Below, one piece after another: positions 9,701 to 16,326 of a DNA stretch of 64,000 nucleotides (position 1 is its first letter; each line of letters opens with the position of its first letter). The DNA is from CALSMU01 sp965230225 (GTDB lineage: Bacteria; Bacteroidota; Bacteroidia; Flavobacteriales_D; Parvicellaceae). The notes under the pieces are model-generated. The model was not told where the DNA came from, ran no database searches, and worked only from the letters and a program-made list of their open reading frames with translations. The stretch lies in the NCBI GenBank assembly GCA_965230225.1, contig CBDDKM010000002.1, positions 372,001-436,000 of the forward strand. Direction: 5' to 3'. The position numbers and the translations under genes were made by a program.

Positions 9701-10725
9701 TCGTGAGGTGTTGTAGCCAATGTAGCGGTTTGAGTTAATGTGGTATTGGCTGGTGTTGTCCAGTCAATATCAAACTCCCAAATTTCCAATGCATCGGTTG
9801 GTGCCCCACCCCAGGCATCATCTCTCATTCTCATTACCATTGCCGGAGTACCGGTTGGTGGATCTACTGTACCATTTAAACTAACCGGGGTGGTTAATTG
9901 AAATCCAATGGTTCCGAAGTGAGAAACAGTAAATCGTTGTGCTGCTGCTGGAGTTCCTGCTAATAAACTGGTTCTATCCAAAGCGTACACTCCTGAAGCT
10001 CCTGTTTCGTTGGTTGCAATAAGATAAGAGTCTTTCCAAATAGAATATTTTGGGTAATCCGGAAATGAAGGAGCATTAAAGGTATAGGTGTAATAAGTTC
10101 CTGTTGGATCAGGCGTAGTGGAAATGGCCACGTGCATGTTATTACCGGTTTGAGAAAACTCACTCAATAACCATCTATCTGCTCTTTCGTCGTAGAGTAC
10201 GATTGGATCTCCTGCTCCACCTGGCATAGACATGAAGTTATCGAAATAGACTTGCCCTCCAATAGGTGATCCTGTTTTATCGTACACCTGAATGTACGAT
10301 CCTGATCCGCCATTGATCATTTGAACCACATGGTTCGGCCCAACATCTACACATGGATCAGCAGGGTTTACTCCCGTATAACCCATTCCATCGTAATTAA
10401 TAGTTAGTGCTTTATTGGCTGCCATAGGTGGATACTTTGTTTGTAACGCGGCATCCTTCCCCTTAGGTAAGGCGTTTGGATTATTGTGTGTATTCAATGG
10501 CCAATCTCCTTTCGGATGATACCCTAATTTTTCGGTTTTGGTGATTTCATTTACCGTGTTTGGCGCTTCTCTATAATCCAACAATGGAACGGTTTCTCCA
10601 TGGTAAGTAATAGGAATTACATCTGGATTTAGAAAAATAGGATTGGCTTGGTTCGTTTGACTGTCTTGCGCACATGCAACGACAGCATACCACAAGACTG
10701 TGGCTGTCAGTACAAGGTTTTTCAT
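3709..10725 (-). CDS. Giant SprB-repeat surface adhesin with type B T9SS sorting domain
   Basis: A 2338-residue secreted protein. Order: signal peptide (about 1-19); a region with propeller-like features (about 75-530, with DERADRWLLSEFS and AVFSIASC-like segments); a Calx-beta domain (about 535-655, SVDEPDANVSNGCLDYY ... GTATQGVDFD); a jelly-roll/MAM-like region starting QDFESGMAPFTTTNPSGD (about 660-830); a linker; sixteen SprB-type repeats of about 77 residues (about 1015-2245; typical core QYSIDGGTTFQASGTFTGLS); and the gliding-motility-type C-terminal domain (ISPNMDGANDVW ... IYNRWGGLLYS ... GVYYFVVT). SprB of F. johnsoniae is the mobile adhesin of gliding; such a function here is inferred. 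The last four repeats use a YxWDD core instead of YSIDGG. The next gene, 23 nt away, is its PorP/SprF partner. Confidence 0.92.
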   Translation of the reverse strand: MKNLVLTATVLWYAVVACAQDSQTNQANPIFLNPDVIPITYHGETVPLLDYREAPNTVNEITKTEKLGYHPKGDWPLNTHNNPNALPKGKDAALQTKYPPMAANKALTINYDGMGYTGVNPADPCVDVGPNHVVQMINGGSGSYIQVYDKTGSPIGGQVYFDNFMSMPGGAGDPIVLYDERADRWLLSEFSQTGNNMHVAISTTPDPTGTYYTYTFNAPSFPDYPKYSIWKDSYLIATNETGASGVYALDRTSLLAGTPAAAQRFTVSHFGTIGFQLTTPVSLNGTVDPPTGTPAMVMRMRDDAWGGAPTDALEIWEFDIDWTTPANTTLTQTATLATTPHDSELCGYTSFACIPQPGSGTTLDPLREILMNRIHYRNFGTHESIVCCHVTDVDGTDRAGIRWYELRRTGGTGGSWAIYQEGTYSPDTDNRWMPSIGISATGQIGLAYNVSSGTTYPSLRYTGRKECDPLGTMTEPETVIVAGSAANASNRYGDYNAMGLDPSDGETFWFTGMYNPASQWSTRVAAFSIASCTPMVQFGADTYSVDEPDANVSNGCLDYYVLDVPISIGADPSQPADVTVSVSGGTATQGVDFDINNTSFTFDGSTLSGTVQIWVYNDNYVEGAETITLDYTLNANGGDATNGVINQTVTVTINDDDLAPAAMTTSSVILTQDFESGMAPFTTTNPSGDTPFQIGNVGTTPNGAYAIPADNTTEFAWIDDDDCNCVQNDVLLEMPVLDLTAYTGGTMTFDSYYEANSYNGDNENAEVQVSIGGGAYTTVATVNASVIDGSWVGNTIDITPYVGNASVQFAFHYSDGTGWLYGLAVDNIVINGDSPISIQTPVNTGSGMTANLGPNETVHFYDPATSDVMMTIANTSAHDYGCVTVEVDRDGSTPTALQFASTNTADYLHSKTYTVVPTNNNPSGTFDVTLYYEEAEVQAWETFTGNNRNNAEVIKVAGNNRINDVTPANYGSFTIDNPAATLGAFNSDVTFTASFTNGFSGFGVGIYNVTTVTVTHTTVNTNPLCNGASNGSIVVTASGGTAPYQYSIDGGTTWQSSNTFSGLSAGTYNVIAEDDGGNQSTVSSEVLTNPVAVSYTDTPTNPLCNGSSNGSIVLAGAGGDGSYQYSIDGGSNFQGSGTFNGLSAATYNVVVEDGNGCQATGTITLSNPVAVSYTDTPTDPLCNGSSNGSIVLSGAGGDGSYQYSIDGGSNFQGSGSFTGLSAATYNVVVEDGNGCQAMGTVTLSNPTSVSYTDTPTDPICNGASDGSIVLAGAGGDGSYQYSIDGGSNFQGSGTFNGLSAATYNVVVEDGNGCQATGTVTLTDPAAVTYSATTSPENCGLSDGTITITGNGVGTLQYSIDGGTTFQASATFTGLSAGNYNIVVQDANSCQATGTETVGTGAGPSITNIAETDPLCNGGNGTIVITASGGSGPLQYSIDGGTTFQASGTFAAPSGVYSVVVEDGNGCQDNSSATLTDPAAMTYTASVTGENCGAGNGSITLTQSNGNGAIQYSINGGTTFQASNVFSGLSAGIYNIVIEDANGCQVTGSESVNSIGGATITGVTEVHPTCNGDTDGSITITASGGTAPLQYSFDGGTTFQAGNSLTNLPGGTYNLVVEDAGGCQSTGTSILIDPAAVSFTSSATDENCGAGDGTITITGAGGTGSLQYSIDGGTTFQSSGVFTGLSANTYNIVVEDANNCQATGTETVNGAGGPTISNINSTNITCNSGSDGSIEIIVSGGAAPIQYSIDGGTNWQSSNLFTGLTALTYNISVEDNNGCIVTNTVTLTEPSAITYSANATDENCGAGDGGLTITASGGTGALTYSIDGGANFQASGTFTGLSAGVYNVVIEDASGCQTTGTETVGSAGGAVITLVSGTDPGCFGDSDGAITVVASGGSGALQYSIDGGSTFQANGTFTGLTSGTYNIVVEDGVGCQTLATVTLTDPAPISTVMSVVEATCTQNDGSATVSATGGDGNYTYLWDDPSAQTTATASNLYAGLYQVVVTDGNNCTATNSVYIGNIGDPSIIVVGYDVSCNGDSDGMAVASAIGGVTPYNFTWDDPSTQTGDTAFNLTTGTYTVQVIDAAGCIAFETVDIDEPDALVNTNSVISTTCGLDNGVAITNVVGGTPPYSYAWDDAASQTTATAINLAAGAYNVAITDDNGCTLSDAVTIVDSDSLVVTVDVVHESCTDMADGSIATSVSGGTPPYAYNWDTGDSTGVIVGLTASEYTLVVTDDDGCGVTMLIPILTENIDCIVIPTAISPNMDGANDVWVIQGLDIYPDAQVEIYNRWGGLLYSTNDYQNDWDGTYEGKDLPAGVYYFVVTVSEDQSYTGSITVLR
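3985..7690 (-). repeat. Sixteen SprB-type repeats inside the adhesin gene
   Basis: Each unit is about 230 bp (about 77 residues) with a conserved CNG/CG..DG start, a YSIDGG or YxWDD centre and an NGCQATGTVTL-like end. Units 5-12 alternate between a PLCNG-type and an ENCGAGDG-type sequence, so the effective repeat there is a dimer of about 465 bp. Confidence 0.85.
6755..7465 (-). repeat. Three near-identical SprB repeats (units 2-4)
   Basis: Units 2, 3 and 4 share almost every residue (SYTDTPTDPLCNGSSNGSIV, GDGSYQYSIDGGSNFQGSG, AATYNVVVEDGNGCQA) and are close in DNA sequence, unlike the other units. This points to recent tandem duplication or gene conversion. Confidence 0.8.
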
Positions 10726-10775
10726 GGTGGTTGTTCTCGGTGCTCAACGGAAATACACAACAAAAAATGTTATGT

Positions 10776-10815
10776 ATTTAACAATTGAGTTGGTTCATTG
10801 CTGAAATTTAACAAT
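10776..10815. repeat. Direct repeat ATTTAACAAT x2, 30-bp spacing, between divergent genes
   Basis: ATTTAACAAT is at 10776-10785 and 10806-10815, three helical turns apart, in the 232-bp region between the adhesin gene and the MuiA-like gene. It may be a paired binding site for a regulator of either gene; no other support. Confidence 0.4.
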
Positions 10816-10957
10816 TATTCCAATACGTGATTCTTCAAACTGAAAAAAAATTCAGTTTTCTAAAAGATTCGACCTTATAAATGAACTTATGAAAAAGTAG
10901 GTTGTATTGCATCAGTACTAAGACACCTCAAAAAAGATGAAATTTAATACTATACCT

Positions 10958-12967
10958 ATGAAGAATTTACTAACCTTAACTATTCTACTTCTTGCTGTAT
11001 TGACTTCCACAGCTGGAGAGAAAAAAGTTAACTCCAAAATTAAAGATGTAACTGTATTTTTAAGTGGAGCACAAGTTAATCGCGAAGGAAGCGTAACTGT
11101 TCCCAGGGGACAATCGGAATTAATTTTTACCGGTATCTCCCCTTTATTAAAGAGAGAGAGTTTACAAGCCGGCTCTAAGTCTAACATTACCATTATTTCT
11201 GTTCATTACGAAACAAAGTACCATGAAAAGAAAAAACCATCTGGTGATTTGGGAAAACTGGAATCTCAAAAAAATGAACTTCAAAGAAAATTAACCAGGC
11301 TTCAAGCTAAAATTCAAGTTATCGGAACGGAGGAAGCAATGATTGAAGGGCTAAGCCGAGTTCAGGGACAAAAAAAGGATTTTACCATTGATGATATTGT
11401 AAAAGCAAAAGCTGTTATCTCGGAACAATTAGAAGCCATTAAACTAAAGCGTATTAGTACACAGGAGGAGATCAATACCATTAACAAAGAGATCAACAAA
11501 GTATCTCAAAAAATTGCTGCTTTTGGGGTTTCTTACTCTAAGTTGGAGCCAAGAATTGTGGTTAAAATTAAATCGGAAAAGGAGCAAAAAGTAAGAATGA
11601 GAATTAGCTATTTTGTGGCGAATGCGCGTTGGTATCCAACCTATAATTTAAGAGTTAAAAATTTAGATAGCCCACTAGTAGTAGACTATCAGGCCAACAT
11701 ATCTCAACAAACCGGAGAGAACTGGAAAAATGTTAAATTGACATTATCTACCAACGACCCTAATCTTGGTGGGCAAAAACCAAAATTAACTCCATGGTAT
11801 TTGGTATTAAACCAATATGTTCAAAAGTATAACCAAAACAATAAGAGTAGGTATACCCCAACTCAATTTACCCATGTAAGAGGAAGAGTTACCGACCAAT
11901 ACGGAGATGGATTACCTTTTGCAAATGTTTCGGTAATTGGAAGTACTGTAGGAACTATAACCGATGCAGATGGTTACTACAACCTTAACCTACCACATGG
12001 GAGAAGACAGGTTCAGGTATCATACATTGGTTACAACACTGTAAACTTTAACGTTTCCCAGGAAATGCACAATGTGGTATTAGCTGAGAAATACTTATCT
12101 CTTGAAGAAGTAACCGTTGTAAGCGACATGAAGCTCTATAATGAAGTTGAAATGAGTGCTTCTGGAAGTTCTCCTGCTACATTAAATGTCACATCTGCCG
12201 ATATATATGACTCAAGGGATTTGATAGACATTGCTCAAACGGAATCGATAACCATGTCGACCGTAAAAGCAAAAAAATCAGGTAGAAGTATAGGTAATAA
12301 ATCTGTTACGCAAACTGCTACCAGATCTGTACCATTACAGGTTACTAAAAAGGAGAATGTGGTATCTGCAGAGTTCGAAGTTGATGAGGTATTTACCGTA
12401 CCATCCGACTCTAAACATTACACCGTTTCGATAGAAGAGATTGAGAAGAAAGCACACTATCAATACTACTGTGCCCCTAAACTAGACAAAGATGCCTTCT
12501 TAACTGCTCAGTTAGTAGACTGGGAGGATATGAATCTATTGGAAGGACAAGCAAATATTTTCTTTGAAGGAACTTACGTTGGTTCAAGTTTGTTAGACGT
12601 AAACTTTGTGGGAGATACGCTAGACATTTCGTTAGGAAGAGACAAGAGGATTATCATTGAGCGTGAGAAAGAAAAAGAGTTTAGTAAGAATAAAATTCTT
12701 GGAGACAAAGCCACCAAGTCCATTAAGTGGAACATCTCCATCAAGAACAACAAAAAATCTAACATCAACTTAATTGTGGAGGATCAATTCCCATTAACAA
12801 AAGATGCAAGAATTGTAATTGATAGAGATGATGTTTCTAAAGCTAAAGTGGACGACATCACAGGGTTTATTACCTGGGACATGAAAATTGGAGGAGGAAA
12901 ATCTGAAGAGATCACCTTCAGGTATAAAGTGACATACCCGAAAGGAAATGAAGTTTATTTAGAATAG
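10958..12967 (+). CDS. Mucoidy inhibitor MuiA-like protein (DUF4139) with inserted carboxypeptidase-regulatory-like domain
   Basis: About 669 residues. ATG at 10958 is chosen because it begins a clean signal peptide (MKNLLTLTILLLAVLTSTAG); an in-frame ATG at 10937 would add seven residues. The N-terminal part (VTVFLSGAQVNREGSVTVP, then a coiled coil at about 95-180) is the MuiA/DUF4140 region. The C-terminal part (RISYFVANARWYPTYNLRV ... FPLTKDARIVI) is DUF4139. A carboxypeptidase-D regulatory-like beta sandwich (GRVTDQYGDGLPFANVSVIG ... VQVSYIGYNT) sits inside DUF4139 at about residues 306-390. There is no TonB-dependent barrel. The role is unknown; the signal peptide implies an envelope protein. 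A terminator follows at 12992. Confidence 0.85.
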   Translation: MKNLLTLTILLLAVLTSTAGEKKVNSKIKDVTVFLSGAQVNREGSVTVPRGQSELIFTGISPLLKRESLQAGSKSNITIISVHYETKYHEKKKPSGDLGKLESQKNELQRKLTRLQAKIQVIGTEEAMIEGLSRVQGQKKDFTIDDIVKAKAVISEQLEAIKLKRISTQEEINTINKEINKVSQKIAAFGVSYSKLEPRIVVKIKSEKEQKVRMRISYFVANARWYPTYNLRVKNLDSPLVVDYQANISQQTGENWKNVKLTLSTNDPNLGGQKPKLTPWYLVLNQYVQKYNQNNKSRYTPTQFTHVRGRVTDQYGDGLPFANVSVIGSTVGTITDADGYYNLNLPHGRRQVQVSYIGYNTVNFNVSQEMHNVVLAEKYLSLEEVTVVSDMKLYNEVEMSASGSSPATLNVTSADIYDSRDLIDIAQTESITMSTVKAKKSGRSIGNKSVTQTATRSVPLQVTKKENVVSAEFEVDEVFTVPSDSKHYTVSIEEIEKKAHYQYYCAPKLDKDAFLTAQLVDWEDMNLLEGQANIFFEGTYVGSSLLDVNFVGDTLDISLGRDKRIIIEREKEKEFSKNKILGDKATKSIKWNISIKNNKKSNINLIVEDQFPLTKDARIVIDRDDVSKAKVDDITGFITWDMKIGGGKSEEITFRYKVTYPKGNEVYLE

Positions 12968-12991
12968 AACCATAAATTTGTAGATAACACT

Positions 12992-13022
12992 GACCCCTTC
13001 TGAATCAGTTGGGGTCTTTTTT
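12992..13022 (+). terminator. Intrinsic terminator after the MuiA-like gene
   Basis: GACCCC (12992-12997) pairs with GGGGTC (13011-13016) across a 13-nt loop and is followed by six T. The next gene begins 6 nt later, so that gene is either read through or has its promoter inside the MuiA gene. Confidence 0.75.
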
Positions 13023-13027
13023 ATACT

Positions 13028-14143
13028 ATGAAAAAAATATTGGTTCTACTTTGTATCGCTATTACCCTCCATGGTTGCCATGTTGGTCGGTATTTCATTT
13101 ACAATTTTGCCAACATTAAAGACTACAAAAAGTTTCAGAACAGGCACATAAAAGCTTCTTCAACCCCCTACCATTTTGCCGAGACTAATGATTATAATTA
13201 CATGAATTATGTCTTTAAAAAGATGGGATATTCAGGGACTGAAGAGGTAGAAGAGTTAATGGACAAGAACAATACTGTGGCTTTAATGGTTATTCAAAAC
13301 GACACCATTAAATATCAATGGTATTCGGGCAAACACGATGCTTCATCTCAATTTACTTCTTTTTCGATGGCTAAATCCTGGATCTCTGCCCTAATTGGAA
13401 TTGCTATAGAAGAGGGCCATATTAAAAGCATCAACGAGCCAATTACCAACTACATTAAATCCTTTAAAAATCCAGGCTTCGAAGAAATCACCATTGAGCA
13501 TGTATTAAATATGCGAACTGGTATCGACTACGTTGAAAACTATTATAGTCCCTTTGGAAATGTAGCAGTAGGATATTACGGAAGAAACCTGGACAAACAC
13601 TTGAGCAAAATAAAGATTAAAGGGCCTCCGGATCAGGAATTCGAGTACATCAGCATTGGAACTCAAATATTAGGTGTTATTCTGGAAGAAGCAACAGGAA
13701 AGACGGTAACCGAATATTGTCAGGAAAAAATTTGGGAGCCTTTAGGAATGGAATACGATGCCAGCTGGAGTTTGGATCGAAAAAATGGCAGAGAAAAATC
13801 GTTTTGTTGCCTTAATGCAAGAACCACAGATTACGCCAAATTTGGAAGGCTTTATCTAAATATGGGGAATTGGGAAGGTACACAGGTGATTCCGGAAGAG
13901 TGGGTACGTGCATCAGTTATTAAAACGATGCACTCTAAAGACTCGGAATATGGATATCAATGGTGGCACGAAGGCCCAATGACCTATAATAACCCTGGTA
14001 TTGTTAATTATATGGCTCAGGGACATTTGGGTCAATACCTCTACATGTGCCCAGAAAAAAACACCATCATTATTCGCCTTGGAAAAAACAGAGGAAACAT
14101 GAGGTGGAGATCATTTTTTATGAATATCTGTAGAAGAATTTAG
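13028..14143 (+). CDS. Serine hydrolase lipoprotein, beta-lactamase/class C family
   Basis: A 371-residue protein with lipoprotein signal MKKILVLLCIAITLHGC (lipobox LHGC). The serine beta-lactamase-like (AmpC/esterase) fold is shown by the SxxK motif in FSMAKSW (about residue 117), a tyrosine motif in EFEYISIGTQ (about residue 206) and the third box HLG in AQGHLGQYLYMCPE (about residue 341). Members are D-Ala-D-Ala peptidases, esterases or amide hydrolases; the sequence does not decide among these, and beta-lactam resistance should not be assumed. As a lipoprotein it would sit on the envelope. It follows the MuiA-like gene after a terminator and is probably its own unit. Confidence 0.85.
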   Translation: MKKILVLLCIAITLHGCHVGRYFIYNFANIKDYKKFQNRHIKASSTPYHFAETNDYNYMNYVFKKMGYSGTEEVEELMDKNNTVALMVIQNDTIKYQWYSGKHDASSQFTSFSMAKSWISALIGIAIEEGHIKSINEPITNYIKSFKNPGFEEITIEHVLNMRTGIDYVENYYSPFGNVAVGYYGRNLDKHLSKIKIKGPPDQEFEYISIGTQILGVILEEATGKTVTEYCQEKIWEPLGMEYDASWSLDRKNGREKSFCCLNARTTDYAKFGRLYLNMGNWEGTQVIPEEWVRASVIKTMHSKDSEYGYQWWHEGPMTYNNPGIVNYMAQGHLGQYLYMCPEKNTIIIRLGKNRGNMRWRSFFMNICRRI

Positions 14144-14265
14144 TTTTTGTAGATACGTTTTACTTGTCACTTTTTCTTTATTCACAGTACTTATATGACA
14201 TGATTAACCCTTTTTAAAAATACGTATTTTTTCGATTCCCGTTTCGAGGAGCTATCAACCCTCCC

Positions 14266-14273
14266 TAGGTTTG
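14266..14273 (+). promoter_or_regulatory. TAnnTTTG promoter (TAGGTTTG)
   Basis: TAGGTTTG matches the Bacteroidota -7 consensus, 57 nt upstream of the ATG at 14331. No clear -33 TTG. Confidence 0.5.
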
Positions 14274-14330
14274 TATCAGAAATTTTAATCAAACCAAATG
14301 GAGAGCGACCCTCTCAAAAAAACGGAAATC

Positions 14331-15458
14331 ATGAAAAAGATCATTATTATTAAAGCTTTTATATTTTGCCTCCTTCAATTAACTGCTCAAGAACAAAAAT
14401 CTGCAGCAGTTATGGGAATTTACACACAAGGAGTAAGAGTAAGCCCAAGTATGGCACAAAGCCTTCTTAGAATCGAATTAACCAAAACCAATTACTACAA
14501 TGTACTGGACAATCAAGACATGCTGGAGGTAGTATCGAAAAATGGAATTGACATGAGCAATTGCTACGGAAAAGAATGTCTGGGTAATGCCGGAAAAGCT
14601 GCCGGAGTAGACAAAGTATTTACCGGATCGATCGAAAATCTAGGTAAAAAAATCGTAGTTACCGTAAAAATTCTTGATGTTGCCAGCAATAAATACGACA
14701 AAACTGCGATTCAAGAATATGTTAACCTCGACACTGAAATTCAGTTAATGATGCAGATGACCCTTAACCAGGCTCTTGGAATCGATAACGATAAAGAGCT
14801 AATGGAAACATTGGTATACTACAACGAGCCTCCACAAACTCCGCAAGCTTACATTAAGAACAGCGGACCAAGAATGGGCGCCACTTTTGTTGGTGGAGAC
14901 TTAAACAAAGTATTAACCGCACCGGAAAGTGAAGGGGGATACGATGTAGTACCAGTATTCTCTCAATTCGGATATCAATTTGAAGGAGCATATTTGAGTG
15001 CAGGAAACTTTCAGGCATTGGTAGAGGGAATGGTATTGTTTACTGGAGTTGAACAAAACTTATTTAACCCAAGCTTTACATTTATGAACGGATTCAGAAG
15101 TTCTAAAAATGGTTGGGAAGTTGGATTTGGACCTACTTTCCACTTCACCAAGAAAGCCAGAGGGTATTACGATGACAATAACAACTGGCACTTACAATCG
15201 GACTGGGTACACAGCGCTACCTACTATGATTCGATCCAGGGACAGTATGTATATGAGCAATACGAAAACCCTTACGACATTGTTGAGCGAGTAGACAAAA
15301 GAGGTGATGTAAGATTGGAAGCTGGATGGGTTTGGGCCATTGGAAAAACCTTTCACTCCGGTTACCTAAACATCCCGGTTAATGCTTACTTCTCTCACAA
15401 CAAAAATGGATGGCAAACAGGATTGTCAGTTGGATTTAACATTGCTAAAAAAGATTAA
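14331..15458 (+). CDS. Secreted protein with CsgG/FlgO-like domain and C-terminal outer-membrane-like strands
   Basis: About 375 residues. ATG 14331 begins the signal peptide (MKKIIIIKAFIFCLLQLTAQ); an in-frame ATG at 14298 would put eleven charged residues in front. Mature residues of about 20-150 (VMGIYTQGVRVSPSMAQSLL, NYYNVLDNQDMLEVV, AAGVDKVFTGSIENLGKKIV) resemble the CsgG/FlgO-type alpha/beta domain of envelope proteins. The remainder has alternating strands and aromatic-rich turns (GWEVGFGPTFHFTKKARGYY ... GWQTGLSVGFNIAK) like an outer-membrane barrel end. No specific function can be given. A TAGGTTTG promoter lies upstream and a perfect terminator follows. Confidence 0.6.
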   Translation: MKKIIIIKAFIFCLLQLTAQEQKSAAVMGIYTQGVRVSPSMAQSLLRIELTKTNYYNVLDNQDMLEVVSKNGIDMSNCYGKECLGNAGKAAGVDKVFTGSIENLGKKIVVTVKILDVASNKYDKTAIQEYVNLDTEIQLMMQMTLNQALGIDNDKELMETLVYYNEPPQTPQAYIKNSGPRMGATFVGGDLNKVLTAPESEGGYDVVPVFSQFGYQFEGAYLSAGNFQALVEGMVLFTGVEQNLFNPSFTFMNGFRSSKNGWEVGFGPTFHFTKKARGYYDDNNNWHLQSDWVHSATYYDSIQGQYVYEQYENPYDIVERVDKRGDVRLEAGWVWAIGKTFHSGYLNIPVNAYFSHNKNGWQTGLSVGFNIAKKD

Positions 15459-15474
15459 TACTATGTAAACTAAT

Positions 15475-15500
15475 AGGTCGGCAGATTGCCGACCTTTCTT
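15475..15500 (+). terminator. Intrinsic terminator
   Basis: AGGTCGGC (15475-15482) and GCCGACCT (15488-15495) form a perfect 8-bp stem with a 5-nt loop, followed by TTCTTTCTCT. It ends the CsgG/FlgO-like gene. An ATG at 15486 overlaps this hairpin, which argues against it as a start for the next gene. Confidence 0.8.
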
Positions 15501-15536
15501 TCTCTATCAATTCTTTGTATTTTTGAACTTACCCAC

Positions 15537-16283
15537 ATGAAAAGCACACTATACATCACTCTTATCCTGCTAACAGGATTATTCATTACTTCTTGTAATA
15601 GCTCAAAGGTTGTTTCGGGTGGGTTTCTTCAAGCAAGAAAATACAATAAAGGGGTTCATTTAAATCTTAAAAAATCTCCTCTTCCTTCTATTGTCAAAAA
15701 TACTTCTCAAGGAATAGAGCAAAGCACTTCGAAACTTTCAGAACCCATTTTAAACGAAAAGGAAATTGAGATTCTTCAGCAAAAAGAAGAGCAAATTACC
15801 CCTCCCGATGACTCCGTAAAAGTTATCCTTTACAATGGAAAATCATTTGAAGGGGTTATAACTAAAGAAGAGAAAACAGGCATTTTTCTTAAAACCGCTT
15901 CGGATAGGGTTATTTACTTAAGCCGATATGAAATCAAGGAAATAGTTATCGATGAGGGAGATACGGAAAACGATTACTATGTTAAAAATCACTCCAAAAG
16001 AAAGGATACCAAAATAGAAACGAATACGGTACCTAAGTCTACCAAATGGGCCGAAGGACTGGGAATTGCCACTCTTAGCACTTTGTATTTTGGAATATCA
16101 ATGATGTTCCTAATTCCAGGATTAATTCTGAGTATTATTGGTTATCGTAAAGCAGCTGCATTCCCAGAAATTTTCGATGTTAAACGAGCGGAAAGAATCA
16201 AAAAAACCTACGTAATTACCTCTATAATTCTTGGTGTCGTAATGGTGACATTAGCCATTCTTATCATTATTTTATTTATTTGA
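15537..16283 (+). CDS. Lipoprotein with two C-terminal membrane helices, function unknown
   Basis: About 248 residues from ATG 15537; an upstream in-frame ATG at 15486 lies inside the preceding terminator and would bury the signal. The lipoprotein signal is MKSTLYITLILLTGLFITSC. Directly after it comes FLQARKYNKGVHLNLKK, similar to the KRKYxKGYHVN stretch of many small Bacteroidota lipoproteins. A short beta domain follows (VKVILYNGKSFEGVITKEEK ... VIYLSRYEIKEIVI), then two hydrophobic helices (about 180-205 and 225-247) separated by a basic loop. Helices after a lipid anchor suggest an inner-membrane position. I do not recognise a named family for the whole protein. Confidence 0.65.
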   Translation: MKSTLYITLILLTGLFITSCNSSKVVSGGFLQARKYNKGVHLNLKKSPLPSIVKNTSQGIEQSTSKLSEPILNEKEIEILQQKEEQITPPDDSVKVILYNGKSFEGVITKEEKTGIFLKTASDRVIYLSRYEIKEIVIDEGDTENDYYVKNHSKRKDTKIETNTVPKSTKWAEGLGIATLSTLYFGISMMFLIPGLILSIIGYRKAAAFPEIFDVKRAERIKKTYVITSIILGVVMVTLAILIIILFI

Positions 16284-16326
16284 TTTCCTTTTTATTTCTT
16301 ATTTTCAGCATGTTAAACAACTCATC

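Noticed and set aside
13028..14143. A beta-lactamase resistance gene.
   Set aside because: The SxxK, Tyr and HxG motifs define the broad class C/esterase fold only; the lipoprotein nature and the absence of an ampR neighbour give no support for drug resistance.
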